Shown here one piece after another: positions 1 to 9,132 of a DNA stretch of 64,000 nucleotides. The DNA is taken from the NCBI GenBank assembly GCA_002730875.1, contig PCBI01000015.1, forward strand, positions 62,001 through 126,000, written 5' to 3'. The notes beneath the pieces were generated by a model, which did no database searches, had not been told where the DNA came from, and saw nothing but the letters and a program-made list of their open reading frames with translations. The stretch comes from Spirochaetaceae bacterium. GTDB taxonomy: Bacteria; Spirochaetota; Leptospiria; Leptospirales; Leptonemataceae. The translations under genes and the position numbers were made by a program. Position 1 is the stretch's first letter. Each line of letters opens with the position of its first letter.

Positions 1-345
1 TCCCGGGATCCGTTCATAATCAATAACGATGACCCGGTCCATTACCTCTTTCAGAAGCATGGCCGCTTCGCGACCTTTCTCTTCTCGTGTTACCGCCGGT
101 ATTTCCGACAGGTCCAGGGTGCGCATAGCATCCTGAATCCTGGATTCTTTTTCGGAGATCCCTTTTTCTTTACCCTCTTTGTAATCGTTCATGGCATCCA
201 TAAACGATTGCATTGTCTCTCGCGGACTATCGGTCCGTATTGGCTCCAGCCGCTTGAGCGCCTCTTCCTCGCCGGACAGGGCGCCTGCGCCTAGAAAGAC
301 GATTAATGAAAGTGCAAATTGGATCTTCCTGAATCCTGGATTCAT
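1..345 (-). CDS. Secreted protein, N-terminal part only (possibly MscS-type channel)
   Basis: The frame is open from an ATG at 345 to the window edge, giving 115 residues with no stop, so the gene is cut. A strong ribosome binding site (AGGAAGG, 6 bases upstream) fixes the start. The first 25 residues form a signal peptide (basic n-region, core FALSLIVFLGAGALS, then GEEE). After it comes the segment SPRETMQSFMDAM and a charged helical stretch. That segment resembles the periplasmic lead-in of some large MscS-family mechanosensitive channels of spirochaetes and proteobacteria. This is a weak recognition, because the channel part lies outside the window. A 17-base palindromic sequence occurs twice inside the gene (131-147 and 327-343). 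Confidence 0.6.
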   Translation of the reverse strand, partial: MNPGFRKIQFALSLIVFLGAGALSGEEEALKRLEPIRTDSPRETMQSFMDAMNDYKEGKEKGISEKESRIQDAMRTLDLSEIPAVTREEKGREAAMLLKEVMDRVIVIDYERIPG

Positions 346-625
346 GGTACCTTCCTGTGTTCGAGTTGGTTGGGGCCACGGATGGTTCGGGAAAGATTAT
401 CCCTGGATGCATGCGGACTTCGCCGGAAAGGGTCCGTGGCGCACCGAGGACAATATAGAGTCCGGTTCCAGAAGGTCGAGTAAAAAGCCCGTCCATTCCA
501 GGCCGAAGGTGGATGAAGCCCGGTACAGTCTGTTCGGAAACCGGGCGTGGAATCCGACTCTCCTGCAAATCCTGCAGCCAGGGGGCCATCTGAAGTCATG
601 GATCGGAAACTAGAAGGTTTGCTGC

Positions 626-676
626 GAGGCGCGGAACCCCGGATGCGGCGGCCCGGACCCGGGAGTTCGGCGCCTC
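626..676. repeat. Large GC-rich inverted repeat after mcp1
   Basis: Arms GAGGCGCGGAAC (626-637) and GTTCGGCGCCTC (665-676) pair at 11 of 12 positions around a 27-base loop that holds further CCCGG/CCGGG complementarity. A second arm pair, GATGCGG (642-648) and CCGCATC (683-689), could form an alternative fold. It sits about 60 bases past the mcp1 stop, at the end of the chemotaxis genes. There is no U-run, so it is not a canonical intrinsic terminator; it may stabilise the transcript end or be an interspersed palindrome. The rest of the gap 346-734 shows nothing else recognisable. Confidence 0.55.
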
Positions 677-734
677 GGCGTTCCGCATCTCTGCGTTCAG
701 CACCTCGGAGATATTTTGGGAGACTGCCGAGCCG

Positions 735-3008
735 TCAGAACTTTTCGAAATCGCCTTCTTTAAAGTTCGGCGATGTCTGTTGCTCCGACCCTCTTGCGCT
801 TCGGGAAATCTTGCTGAGCTCTTCCGCGCGCCTCTGGATTTCTTGCAGCTCTTTTGACGAATCCGTACGACCCATGGTTTGAAAAAAGGCGAGGTTTTCG
901 GTCAGGGATTCGGCCTGGCTGGACAATTCTTCGGCTGTGGCGGCCAATTCTTCGGCGCTGGCGGCGCCGTTTTGCGAGATCTGACTCATCTGCTGGACGC
1001 CACCGTTTATCTGTTCCGTGCCATCCTTCTGCTGATTGGAAGAGGCGCTGATTTCCGTGACCAGGTCGGCGGTTTTCTGAATTCCGGGCAACATGTCCCG
1101 GATTACCGAACCGGCATTTTCCGCTACGTCCACCGAGTGCTCGGCGATCTTGCTGATTTCCTGGGCGGAGTTCCGGCTCCTTTCGGCCAGTTTGCGGACT
1201 TCCGTGGCAACAACGGCGAATCCCTTGCCATGTTCGCCGGCTCGGGCCGCTTCAATAGCGGCGTTCAGCGCCAGCAGGTTGGTTTGATAGGCAATCTCTT
1301 CAACGAACCCGATCTTTTCTGCGATTTCGCGCATGGCATCAATGGTGCGCGTCACCGCATCGCCGCCGTGTTGGGCCCCTTTGGCCGATTCGCTGGCAAT
1401 CTTTTCAGTTAGTGTGGCGTTTTCCGAGTTCTGCGTAATGCTCGAAGTCATTTCTTCCAGGGTTGCGCTGGTTTCCTCTACGTTGGCTGCAAGCTCGGAA
1501 GCATTTTGACTGAGGGTTTGCGCTGTTGCGTTTACCTGTTGCGAAACCTTCTCGAGAATGTCGGCGTTTTGCCTTACTTCGTCGACGGTCACTTCCAGTT
1601 TGTCCATGGAGCGATTAAAGGCATCCTTGATCTCTTCGAATCTACCGTGGTATTCGCGTTGAATCCTGGCCTGCAAGTCGCCGGTGGCGAGCCTGGACAT
1701 GGACTCATAGATCTCCTTAACGAAACCATCCACAATCTTAAGCAGGCTATTCATATTGTCCGCCACGCTGACGATGAAGTTATTCTCGCTTTTGAGGTCC
1801 ATGCGAGCGTCCAGATCACCTTCCTGAGCTCTTGCAATTATGGAGAGCACCTGATTCTCGGCGGCCACTTCTTCGGTGCGGTCCATCCACTCCGCCACAA
1901 TTCCCAGGCGATTTCCTTTTTCGTCCAGTATAGGACTGAACACCTGGTTGAATGTTCGTCCACCGATTTCCACCGTGCTAAAGTGGTTCCCTCTGAGATT
2001 ATCCAGAATGTTTTTGATTCTCTGAGGATCCTTGTGATAGCGGTGGATGCTGTTGCCCATAATCCCTTCGGACGAAAAGAACGGCATTGCCTTGCGAATG
2101 TCCGCTTCGGCTCGCGTGAACATCCCGCGAATGACACCGTTCATATAGATGACGTTATGATCATTATCTGCGATCATTATATTCGTGGATGCATTTTCCA
2201 CGGCCGCCCGGTAGACTGCCGAGGTGGCAAATTGCTTTTGTAGTTGGAGGCGCATTTCTTCTACGGATTCGCTTAGCTTGCCCAGTTCATCCTTCTGCTG
2301 GATCAGCGCCGAGGTTTCCAGATCGCCGGCGGCAATGTTTTCCAGATTTTTGCCCAGTGCGCTCACCGAGCGATTGATCGATTTTGAAATGGAGCGGACA
2401 AACAGTCCCAGAAACACAAGAATCAAGGTTACGAAAATGGCCAGACCAACACTTGAAGTTGTAAACAGGGTCCCTGATTTCTCATACGAGCGGAGGGCAT
2501 CTTCCTTCTTGCCTTGAATCAGAGCCTCCGAGGTTTGTGCCATTGGGTCAATGGACCGGTACAGACTACCGGAAGCATTATCCAACCCCTCCCGGTCTTC
2601 GGCCCGAATTAATCGAATCGCTCGATCAATAGCCGTATCCGCAGTTTGCCGCTGCTCCTTCAGGCGATTGATTACAGCCTGATTGGCCTCGGAGAATTCA
2701 TGGGCTGCCAAAAGCACCCATGCCTCCTCGGCCGCCGTTCGGGCTTGCTGGATTTTTCCTTCGGCTTCCGTGGAGTCGATGATCCCATCCCGGTATTTCT
2801 GAACGGCATCCACCATTTGCACCGAGTAGGCGGTGTAGAACTTGAACACCTCTTCTAAAGGTTGAACATCCTCTTCGTAGAGGTGCTGCACTTCTGAATG
2901 CATGACCCGGCTGAGAAAGAAGCCGGCGGCCCCGTTAAGCAGCAAGGCAGCTACAGTGACAAGTAATACTAGGCTGAGTTTTCCCCGAATGGTGGTGGCT
3001 TTTAGCAT
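735..3008 (-). CDS. Methyl-accepting chemotaxis protein with PAS domain (mcp1)
   Basis: A 757-residue chemoreceptor. TM1 is at about 10-32, followed by a helical periplasmic sensor of about 150 residues and TM2 near 186-207. Then come a HAMP domain, a PAS-like domain beginning near 265 ([21 protein letters not shown]), further HAMP-like segments ([18 protein letters not shown]) and the cytoplasmic signalling hairpin with the conserved tip region ([20 protein letters not shown]). The start has an excellent ribosome binding site (GGAGGACC). The protein ends DFEKF, which fits the x-aromatic-x-x-aromatic tether that recruits CheB/CheR. It is the last gene of the run that starts at cheY, separated from cheW by 141 bases carrying a perfect palindrome. 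The ligand is not deducible. Confidence 0.95.
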   Translation of the reverse strand: MLKATTIRGKLSLVLLVTVAALLLNGAAGFFLSRVMHSEVQHLYEEDVQPLEEVFKFYTAYSVQMVDAVQKYRDGIIDSTEAEGKIQQARTAAEEAWVLLAAHEFSEANQAVINRLKEQRQTADTAIDRAIRLIRAEDREGLDNASGSLYRSIDPMAQTSEALIQGKKEDALRSYEKSGTLFTTSSVGLAIFVTLILVFLGLFVRSISKSINRSVSALGKNLENIAAGDLETSALIQQKDELGKLSESVEEMRLQLQKQFATSAVYRAAVENASTNIMIADNDHNVIYMNGVIRGMFTRAEADIRKAMPFFSSEGIMGNSIHRYHKDPQRIKNILDNLRGNHFSTVEIGGRTFNQVFSPILDEKGNRLGIVAEWMDRTEEVAAENQVLSIIARAQEGDLDARMDLKSENNFIVSVADNMNSLLKIVDGFVKEIYESMSRLATGDLQARIQREYHGRFEEIKDAFNRSMDKLEVTVDEVRQNADILEKVSQQVNATAQTLSQNASELAANVEETSATLEEMTSSITQNSENATLTEKIASESAKGAQHGGDAVTRTIDAMREIAEKIGFVEEIAYQTNLLALNAAIEAARAGEHGKGFAVVATEVRKLAERSRNSAQEISKIAEHSVDVAENAGSVIRDMLPGIQKTADLVTEISASSNQQKDGTEQINGGVQQMSQISQNGAASAEELAATAEELSSQAESLTENLAFFQTMGRTDSSKELQEIQRRAEELSKISRSARGSEQQTSPNFKEGDFEKF

Positions 3009-3126
3009 ATTGGTCCTCCGCGAATGCGGCTTCTCTATTGTCGGCTCAGAAAGGAAGTAGTACTCACCGGTAGGCTACACATTTTCGCGGAAGGAAATCT
3101 ACAGTATGGGTTCCGGTAGGTGCGAT

Positions 3127-3154
3127 TCTAAACCTGGCCGGGGCCAGGTTTAGA
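3127..3154. repeat. Perfect 28-bp palindrome at the cheW stop codon
   Basis: TCTAAACCTGGCC (3127-3139), two G, then its exact complement (3142-3154). The cheW stop codon (3152-3150) lies inside the right arm. On the minus strand no U-run follows; on the plus strand TTTT follows a few bases later. It may be an RNA processing or partial termination site that sets the amount of mcp1 relative to cheW. Confidence 0.65.
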
Positions 3155-3764
3155 AGTTTTCTTGCGAACCGCCCCCGGAGCTTTTGCTGCTGGAATTGGC
3201 ATTGGCAGCGGAGCCAATCGAGGCTGCTTTTGATTCGGCCGAATCGCTTTCTTCTTCTGCATCCTCTGTCTTTTCCAGCACTTCCTTGCCAGTGAGTTTC
3301 AGAGTTTCATGGACCTGGGCCAATTCATCCAGATTGAGAACCATATCGGCTCGAAGCAGGATGATGAACTCATCGTTTACCTTGGCGATTCCATCCATAA
3401 AGTCCGTTCGGATTTTAGCCCCCAGTTCGGGAGTATGCTCGACGTGGTCCGCCGGCACACGAATGACTTCGTTTACGGAATCCACGAGGAGTCCCAGGGT
3501 TTCGGTGTGATCATGGCCGTGGAACTCCACCACCAGTATGCAGCTCAGCTTGCTTACCTTTGTGGGGATGGCCCATAGTCTTGCCTTCAAATCGATTACG
3601 GGTACCACATTGCCGCGGAGGTTTAGGACTCCACGAATGTGTTCCGGCATCAGTGGAATCTGAGTCAGAGTCTGATTCTCGATGATCTCCCGTAGAAAGG
3701 AAATGTCCAGACCAAAGACCTGGTCTCCACAGTTGAAGGATAGTATTTGCTTATCTGCTGCCAT
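3150..3764 (-). CDS. cheW: CheW-type coupling protein with long C-terminal tail
   Basis: CheW couples chemoreceptors to the kinase CheA. The longest frame starts at 3941, inside mcp2, but the CheW fold begins at MAADKQILSFNCGDQVFGLD, so the ATG at 3764 is chosen (204 residues, 4 bases after the mcp2 stop). The CheW core spans about residues 1-150 (HIRGVLNLRGNVVPVIDLK, then GLLVDSVNEVIRVP). It is followed by an acidic stretch (EKTEDAEEESDSAE) and a Ser/Gly/Asn-rich flexible tail that ends SQENF. Typical CheW proteins stop soon after the core, so the tail of roughly 50 residues is unusual. The ending resembles a receptor tether but lacks the first aromatic residue. CheW identity is secure; the tail's role is unknown. 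Confidence 0.93.
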   Translation of the reverse strand: MAADKQILSFNCGDQVFGLDISFLREIIENQTLTQIPLMPEHIRGVLNLRGNVVPVIDLKARLWAIPTKVSKLSCILVVEFHGHDHTETLGLLVDSVNEVIRVPADHVEHTPELGAKIRTDFMDGIAKVNDEFIILLRADMVLNLDELAQVHETLKLTGKEVLEKTEDAEEESDSAESKAASIGSAANANSSSKSSGGGSQENF

Positions 3765-3768
3765 AGAT

Positions 3769-5439
3769 TCAGAACTTCTCGAAATCGTTTTCATTGGCGC
3801 GGGGGGCCGAAGCCGCTCTGTGGCCCGGAGCCCTGGATGACTCCGGCGCTGTCCCGCCACCGTTAGATGCATTCTGGGCCATGTTTGCCGTGGCTCTTTG
3901 TCGGGCCGCTTTGTCGGCCTTTTTCTGTGCCCTGGATTCATCTACCTTGAAGAAGGACAGATTGTCCATAAGAGAATCTGCCTGGCCGGACAATTCTTCA
4001 GCGGTAGCGGCCAGCTCTTCAGCAGAAGAAGCGCTTTGCTGTGACACCTGGCTCATTTGCTGAATACCAGTGTTGATCTGTTCGGCTCCGTCCTTCTGTT
4101 GTCTGGAAGAAGCCGAGATTTCCACAACCAGGTCGGCCGTTTTCTGGATGCTGGGCTGCATATCTTCGATGAGCTGTCCGGCTTTTTCGGCTACGTCTAC
4201 CGAGTTCGCGGCAATCTCGCTAATCTCCAGGGCGGAACCGCGACTTCTTTCGGCCAGTTTTCGAACTTCGGTGGCAACCACGGCAAATCCCTGACCGTGC
4301 TCTCCAGCCCTGGCCGCTTCGATGGCGGCGTTCAAAGCCAGCAGGTTGGTCTGGTAGGCGATTTCCTGAACCACGTTAATCTTATCTGCAATCTGCTGCA
4401 TGGCTTCGATGGTTCGTCTTACGGCACTGCTACCTTCTTTGGCCGCTCCAGCGGATTCCTGAGCTATCTTTTCTGTAAGGCCGGCATTTTCCGTGTTCTG
4501 CACAATGCTGGAAACCATCTCTTCCATGGTAGAGGAGCTTTCTTCGACGTTGGCGGCCAGTTCATTGGAGTTCTGGCTCATGGATTGTGCCGATGAGTTC
4601 ACCTGCTGCGAAACCTGGTTCAGGATGGCTGCGTTCTGACGCACTTCCATAATAATTCCGGAAAGCTTGACTACCATGTTGCGCATAGCATCCATCAATC
4701 GGCCAATTTCATCTTTTGAATCCACCGATACCTGGTGGGTAAGGTCGCCATCCGCAAGGCGGTTCGCAAGATCCACTGCGCGGGCCAGGGGATTGGTGAT
4801 GCTTCGAATGATCATCACGCCCAACAGGATTCCCAGAAGAACACCCGCAGAGATCGCTATGATCGCTATTGTCAGGATAATCTCGTATTCCGCTTCTGAA
4901 TTACGAAATATCTCCGCAGCAACTCGATCCTGTAGCTCCACCAGATTATCTATGCCTTCGCCCACGGGCTCGTAAAGAGGGCGAATCTTGTTCGCAATGG
5001 TATTGGAGGCCCCTTCGATTTCCCCGGCCTTGAGCTGGGCAATAGATACTCTGAAGCCTTCATCCCGGAGTTTGGGATAGTCGTCGGCCCATTTATCTGC
5101 CAGGCGCTTCTCTTCCGGGGTCAAATAGGTGTTCATGTACTTGGCCCAAACTTCATCGATCACTTTCAGGTTGGACTCTACTTTTTCCACCTGCTCGCGA
5201 ACCATAGTAGGGTCTGGATTGGCCACCGCCGCCGTAATGGCTATTCGGTTCCATAGCATGAGAGCGCGAATACGCCCCAGTTGCTCCAGAGGGACCGTCC
5301 GGTCCTGGTAAACGGAACGGAGTCCGCCCACTACATCATTCATTCCATATAGACCCAGAAAGCCAATGACGAGCAGAAGCACACTCATCATTGTTAGAAG
5401 TGAGCTCAGCTTGGCCTTAACTGATAGATTCTTTAACAT
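3769..5439 (-). CDS. Methyl-accepting chemotaxis protein (mcp2)
   Basis: A 556-residue chemoreceptor from the ATG at 5439, chosen over the longer frame at 5484 because [15 protein letters not shown] begins a normal TM1 and GGGAG lies upstream. It has a 4-helix-bundle-type periplasmic domain, TM2 near residue 190, HAMP ([20 protein letters not shown]), and a methylation and signalling hairpin with the conserved tip. A flexible linker rich in Ala, Ser and Gly of about 60 residues ends in DFEKF, a tether-like pentapeptide. It is a close paralogue of mcp3 through the whole signalling domain. Its position between cheA and cheW suggests that its product works with this kinase. Confidence 0.95.
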   Translation of the reverse strand: MLKNLSVKAKLSSLLTMMSVLLLVIGFLGLYGMNDVVGGLRSVYQDRTVPLEQLGRIRALMLWNRIAITAAVANPDPTMVREQVEKVESNLKVIDEVWAKYMNTYLTPEEKRLADKWADDYPKLRDEGFRVSIAQLKAGEIEGASNTIANKIRPLYEPVGEGIDNLVELQDRVAAEIFRNSEAEYEIILTIAIIAISAGVLLGILLGVMIIRSITNPLARAVDLANRLADGDLTHQVSVDSKDEIGRLMDAMRNMVVKLSGIIMEVRQNAAILNQVSQQVNSSAQSMSQNSNELAANVEESSSTMEEMVSSIVQNTENAGLTEKIAQESAGAAKEGSSAVRRTIEAMQQIADKINVVQEIAYQTNLLALNAAIEAARAGEHGQGFAVVATEVRKLAERSRGSALEISEIAANSVDVAEKAGQLIEDMQPSIQKTADLVVEISASSRQQKDGAEQINTGIQQMSQVSQQSASSAEELAATAEELSGQADSLMDNLSFFKVDESRAQKKADKAARQRATANMAQNASNGGGTAPESSRAPGHRAASAPRANENDFEKF

Positions 5440-5543
5440 CCTGTATATCTCCCAATTCGGTCCCGGAACTCCCCGGGCATTCAATGAAAAAAACTAACCG
5501 GCGAGCCCCTCGGACGGCCTTCTCCCCGTCCCTTAAGTCCGCC

Positions 5544-5574
5544 GTTCTCTCCGCGGGCTTACAGCCCGGAGAAC
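5544..5574. repeat. Stem-loop between cheA and mcp2
   Basis: GTTCTC (5544-5549) pairs with GAGAAC (5569-5574) and CGGGCT (5554-5559) with AGCCCG (5563-5568), with a 4-base bulge and a 3-base loop. It lies in the 222-base spacer between cheA and mcp2. No U-run follows, so it is more likely a stability or processing element than a terminator. Confidence 0.45.
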
Positions 5575-5661
5575 CGACACAGCCCGATGATTTACCACCA
5601 GACCCCAACCATTACAATCTACCGAATCGAAGTGCGGTATCGGTAGGCGCAAAAAGAGCCG

Positions 5662-7866
5662 CTAACTGGCTTTCGCAGTCTTCCTGGAGAAAAACGAGCC
5701 AACGTCCAGGATATAGGCGATTTGCCCTGTTCCCAGTATCGTAACTCCGCTCACTCCCGGCAAATTGCTCAATACCCGGCCGCCTTTTCGCACCACTGTC
5801 TGATACTCTCCCAGAAGCTCATCCACCACCAGGCCAACTCGGTGCTCGCCTTGCTGCAAAACGATTAAATCGTTTGCTTTGGTGGATTGCATCTGAAAGG
5901 CCTCGGGCAGGTTGACGCAGGGAACCACGTCGCCCCGAAGGTTGATGAAGTTACCCGCATTTCCGGTTCGCTTGTGAGCAGACAGTTCGGTGCATTCATA
6001 CACCATGTCCAGGGGCACAACAAAGTGCACTCCCGCTGCTCGAATTAAAAATCCATCAATAATAGCCAGTGTAAGAGGAAGCTTGAGCGTTATCACGGTG
6101 CCCTGGCCTTCCTCGCTTTTCAGTTGCACCGACCCGCCCAGGGATTCGATACCCTGTTTTACGACATCCAGGCCAACGCCGCGTCCGGAATACTCATTAA
6201 CTGTCTCTTTGGTAGAAAAACCTGGATGGAAAATCCATTCATGTAGTTGATCCGGATCCACTTCCTGGTCTTCGGTCATGATCCCTTTTTCCACGGCCCG
6301 TCGCTTAACAGCTTCGGTGCTAACGCCGCGTCCATCGTCTTCGATTTCTACAACAACGTGGCCCATATCCTGGTAGGCGCGAAGTTCGATGGTTCCCGTT
6401 TCCCCTTTACCGGCTGCGATTCTTTCTTCCGGCGTTTCCAATCCGTGATCTATGGAGTTGCGGACCAGGTGGATCATAGGATCCTGAATCCGTTCAATTA
6501 CGCTTCGGTCCAGTTCAGTATCCTCGCCCTTTAGCTTGAGCTGGATCTTTTTCTTTAAATTGAGCGAGGCATCGTGCACCACTCTTCGCATCTTCTGGAA
6601 TACCGTACCGATTTCTACCATTCGAAGGCTCATACTTTGCTGCCGTAGATCTTCGATGAGACGTTCGATGTTATCTGTGGAGGCCCCCAGTGAAGCGTCC
6701 TTGGAGGCTCGGGAAATTTGTTTGAGGCTCTGGGACTGAATGACCAGCTCCCCCACCAGGTTTATAAGTGCATCCAGCCGACTGGCATCTACTCGCAGGG
6801 TAGCATGCCCGGTAGTCGCTTGTTCGGTGGCGGTGGCAACGTTCGAACTACCGGCGCCTTTTTTTGCAGGGGCTGTTGCGTTTGCGGTTACATCGGCTGC
6901 CTTCGCAATGTTTACCGAAGGCGCAGCCGTAGCCGAAGGAGCGGGAGCCACACTTTCGACGGTGGCTGGCATCGAAGACGCGCCGGATTCCAGCTGCTGA
7001 ATCCAGCTGAGATTTTCGAAAGGCATTTCCTTCCAGATAGAAAGCATTCGCTCTCTGGATTCAGGAAGAAGCTTTATTGTCTCTTCGTAGTCGGCCGCCG
7101 AACTGCCTGATGTATGAATTCGAAGGATACCGTTTTCTTTGACGAACTCAAAGGCGTCTTCTACTGCCGATTCGTCTTCTTCGCTTTGCAGAAGGATTTC
7201 GTAGCCCAGATAGGCTGCTTGCGGGTCAAAAGAATCCGGTTCAGGTAGACGGTCTGCAACGGTGAACACGCACTGTAGATTGCCCAGGTTCTTGAGGAAC
7301 CGCACAAAGTTAAGCGGATCCAGTCCGGCCTTTATCGCATCCAGCGGCGGGCGAAAGGAAATATGATACTGGCCGGGGAGATGATTCAGTCCCTGGTTGG
7401 AGGCGGAGGCAGGTAAGGGCGATTCGACAACTGCGCCGACGCTTTCGGTGGCGGGGGCTGTGGAACCCAGTTCTTCCAGCCTGACGGCAATCTGTGCCTT
7501 TAGATCCTGGTCCTGGTCTTCCACCTCCTGGGGGATCTGGCCTGTAGCGCCTTCGGACAATTCAGCCGTGGATAGCGATTCAATATGATCTCGACAGGAC
7601 AGCAGAAGAGGGACATCGCCCGGACTGAAAAGCGTCGGGTCATTTCGATATTTGTCCAGAAGACTCTCAACGGTATGCGCAAAGGATTCCAGACGCTTGG
7701 CCTGAAATATACCCGAGTTTCCTTTGATTGTATGCAGGGCGCGAAAGAGCGCATCCAACTCTGCCGGAGTGGTTTGCTGCTCCAGTTGAAAAAGGCTGTC
7801 TTCCACCCGGTCCAGGAGGTCCCGGATTTCGACTACAAAGGCTTTCTGGATTTCGTTTAGATCCAT
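5662..7866 (-). CDS. cheA: Chemotaxis histidine kinase CheA
   Basis: A 734-residue CheA with all modules. The P1 phosphotransfer domain has the phospho-accepting His45 (RALHTIKGNSG). A divergent P2-like response-regulator-docking domain spans about 165-270, followed by an Ala-rich linker. P3 dimerisation starts near 355 (RVDASRLDALINLVGELV). The P4 ATPase has the N box (HLVRNSIDHGLE), G1 (EIEDDGRGVS) and F/G2 (GFSTKETVNEYSGRGVGLDV). P5 is the CheW-like domain at the C-terminus. It autophosphorylates when receptor arrays are active and passes phosphate to CheY and CheB. It lies 13 bases after the STAS gene, so the two are probably co-transcribed. Confidence 0.98.
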   Translation of the reverse strand: MDLNEIQKAFVVEIRDLLDRVEDSLFQLEQQTTPAELDALFRALHTIKGNSGIFQAKRLESFAHTVESLLDKYRNDPTLFSPGDVPLLLSCRDHIESLSTAELSEGATGQIPQEVEDQDQDLKAQIAVRLEELGSTAPATESVGAVVESPLPASASNQGLNHLPGQYHISFRPPLDAIKAGLDPLNFVRFLKNLGNLQCVFTVADRLPEPDSFDPQAAYLGYEILLQSEEDESAVEDAFEFVKENGILRIHTSGSSAADYEETIKLLPESRERMLSIWKEMPFENLSWIQQLESGASSMPATVESVAPAPSATAAPSVNIAKAADVTANATAPAKKGAGSSNVATATEQATTGHATLRVDASRLDALINLVGELVIQSQSLKQISRASKDASLGASTDNIERLIEDLRQQSMSLRMVEIGTVFQKMRRVVHDASLNLKKKIQLKLKGEDTELDRSVIERIQDPMIHLVRNSIDHGLETPEERIAAGKGETGTIELRAYQDMGHVVVEIEDDGRGVSTEAVKRRAVEKGIMTEDQEVDPDQLHEWIFHPGFSTKETVNEYSGRGVGLDVVKQGIESLGGSVQLKSEEGQGTVITLKLPLTLAIIDGFLIRAAGVHFVVPLDMVYECTELSAHKRTGNAGNFINLRGDVVPCVNLPEAFQMQSTKANDLIVLQQGEHRVGLVVDELLGEYQTVVRKGGRVLSNLPGVSGVTILGTGQIAYILDVGSFFSRKTAKAS

Positions 7867-7879
7867 TCGGAAATACTCG

Positions 7880-8239
7880 TTAGATACTATATCGGTTTCG
7901 GCTATAGGTTAATTGCAGGGCTTCTTTGTTCGATGCGCTAATTCTTACCTGATCGCGCATGGACCCCAGTACACCTGCCAGATCCATCATTTTCAATACA
8001 GGCAACGAGTGGTTGAGAAGCTTGCATATGTTGCCGGATTTCTGGCTCATCGCTTTGGCGGTGATTAGCAATTGAAAACCACTGGAGTCCATTCTATCGA
8101 TCCCCTGAAGATCGATGGCCAGGTTTCCGTTGAGGTGCTTTTTGAGTTCGGTCCATATACCCCTTGCCTGGTCAATGGTCCAGGAGCCCGTGGCCTTCAA
8201 GATGGTTCCCTGGTCGCTTTCCTGTGATATCTCAAGCAT
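7880..8239 (-). CDS. STAS-domain protein (anti-sigma-antagonist-like)
   Basis: A 119-residue single STAS domain. The motif IDRMDSSGFQLL carries the serine that is phosphorylated in SpoIIAA/RsbV-type antagonists. The start has a strong ribosome binding site (AAGGGGAA). It sits between cheY and cheA. STAS proteins are found inside several spirochaete and cyanobacterial chemotaxis operons, but their function there is poorly defined. No partner Ser kinase or anti-sigma factor is seen in this window. A role in modulating CheA or in linking to a partner-switching system is inference. Confidence 0.88.
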   Translation of the reverse strand: MLEISQESDQGTILKATGSWTIDQARGIWTELKKHLNGNLAIDLQGIDRMDSSGFQLLITAKAMSQKSGNICKLLNHSLPVLKMMDLAGVLGSMRDQVRISASNKEALQLTYSRNRYSI

Positions 8240-8352
8240 TCAATTCCCCTTCTGCAATTCTGAACCGCGACTCAATGCCGGACGCTTATTCGCGACGCGG
8301 GCGCTCTGACTCTGTTGTGCCGGTAGCGCTCGGCAGCCCTGGCTACTGTCGA

Positions 8353-8733
8353 TCAATCCAGCGGACAGATCTTTTGCATCACAGCTACCAGTTGACTGGG
8401 CGCGAATGGCTTTACCAGCCAGGCCCGAGCGCCGGCCATCTGCCCTTGCTGCTTTTTTTCTTCTTCGGACTCGGTGGTCAGCATTATTATCGGAGTAAAA
8501 CGGGCGCCTTCGTAGCGGTCATCGTCCCTGATTTTTTCGATCATCTGAATTCCATTTACATTGGGCATGTTCAAGTCTGACAGAATTGTATCGAACTTGT
8601 CTTTCTCCAACTTGTCCAGAGCGTCCTGCCCATCCACGGCTTCTTCCACCGCGTAACCGGCGCCTTCCAGCGCCATTCGCGTGAAGCTACGCATGGACTG
8701 GGAGTCGTCGATGATCAAAATCCTTTTGCTCAT
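8353..8733 (-). CDS. cheY: Chemotaxis response regulator CheY
   Basis: A 126-residue single-domain receiver, from the ATG at 8733 (MSKRILIIDDSQSMRSF), preceded by AAGGAATT. The acidic pocket D9/D10, the phospho-accepting D53 (ILSDLNMPN), T86 (MLTTES) and K108 (LVKPF) are all present, so it should be phosphorylated by CheA. There is no output domain. As the first gene of the cheY-STAS-cheA-mcp2-cheW-mcp1 run, it is most likely the flagellar switch-binding output. Its leader contains a two-stem hairpin at 8753-8784. Confidence 0.95.
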   Translation of the reverse strand: MSKRILIIDDSQSMRSFTRMALEGAGYAVEEAVDGQDALDKLEKDKFDTILSDLNMPNVNGIQMIEKIRDDDRYEGARFTPIIMLTTESEEEKKQQGQMAGARAWLVKPFAPSQLVAVMQKICPLD

Positions 8734-8752
8734 ATTAATTCCTTTATGTCCT

Positions 8753-8784
8753 GAGTCCAAAATGGGTACTTTTGTACCGGACTC
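8753..8784 (-). promoter_or_regulatory. Hairpin in the cheY leader
   Basis: GAGTCC (8753-8758) pairs with GGACTC (8779-8784), and inside it GGTAC (8765-8769) pairs with GTACC (8774-8778) across a TTTT loop, with a small one-sided bulge. It is about 20 bases upstream of the cheY start codon, just before the ribosome binding site. It may protect the mRNA 5' end, or the outer stem may bind a regulator. I could not settle on a promoter upstream of it. Confidence 0.45.
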
Positions 8785-9132
8785 TCTCTACTAACTTAAA
8801 TAGGACGACTAAAACTGTAAAGAATTGCCATGGGCAGAGCTATACTTGCAAGCAATTTCTGTAATTCTGTATCGGCTTTGGCCCGGTGACCAGAAAAGGG
8901 TGGGGGCGGAGGGGCGGTCCCACTGAGACCGAGATTTTCTGGCGCTGGATGCCTGCTTTACCTGCATCTTTGAGAATCAGTATCAATTTGTGTGGCGACA
9001 ATCCTGGAAAAGTACACAGCAAGGTAATACAACCATTTGTCTCCTATTCACCGTATAATTATCTATGGATATAACTAAGTAGAAGATTTAAAATGTAATC
9101 AGAATGCGCTACCGCATCCCTGGCTTCGTTGA
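8785..9132. other. Gene-free spacer between mcp3 and cheY
   Basis: No credible gene or RNA. The part nearest cheY should contain the operon promoter. A TTTACA-like box and an AT-rich TATTTA lie near 8805-8830 on the minus strand, but their spacing is too short to call. The part next to mcp3 (9045-9095) is notably AT-rich. Confidence 0.5.

Noticed and set aside
1506..2243. Plus-strand open frame of 245 codons
   Set aside because: Antisense shadow of mcp1.
8886..9074. Plus-strand open frame in the cheY/mcp3 spacer
   Set aside because: Composition is not protein-like and no start signal is visible.
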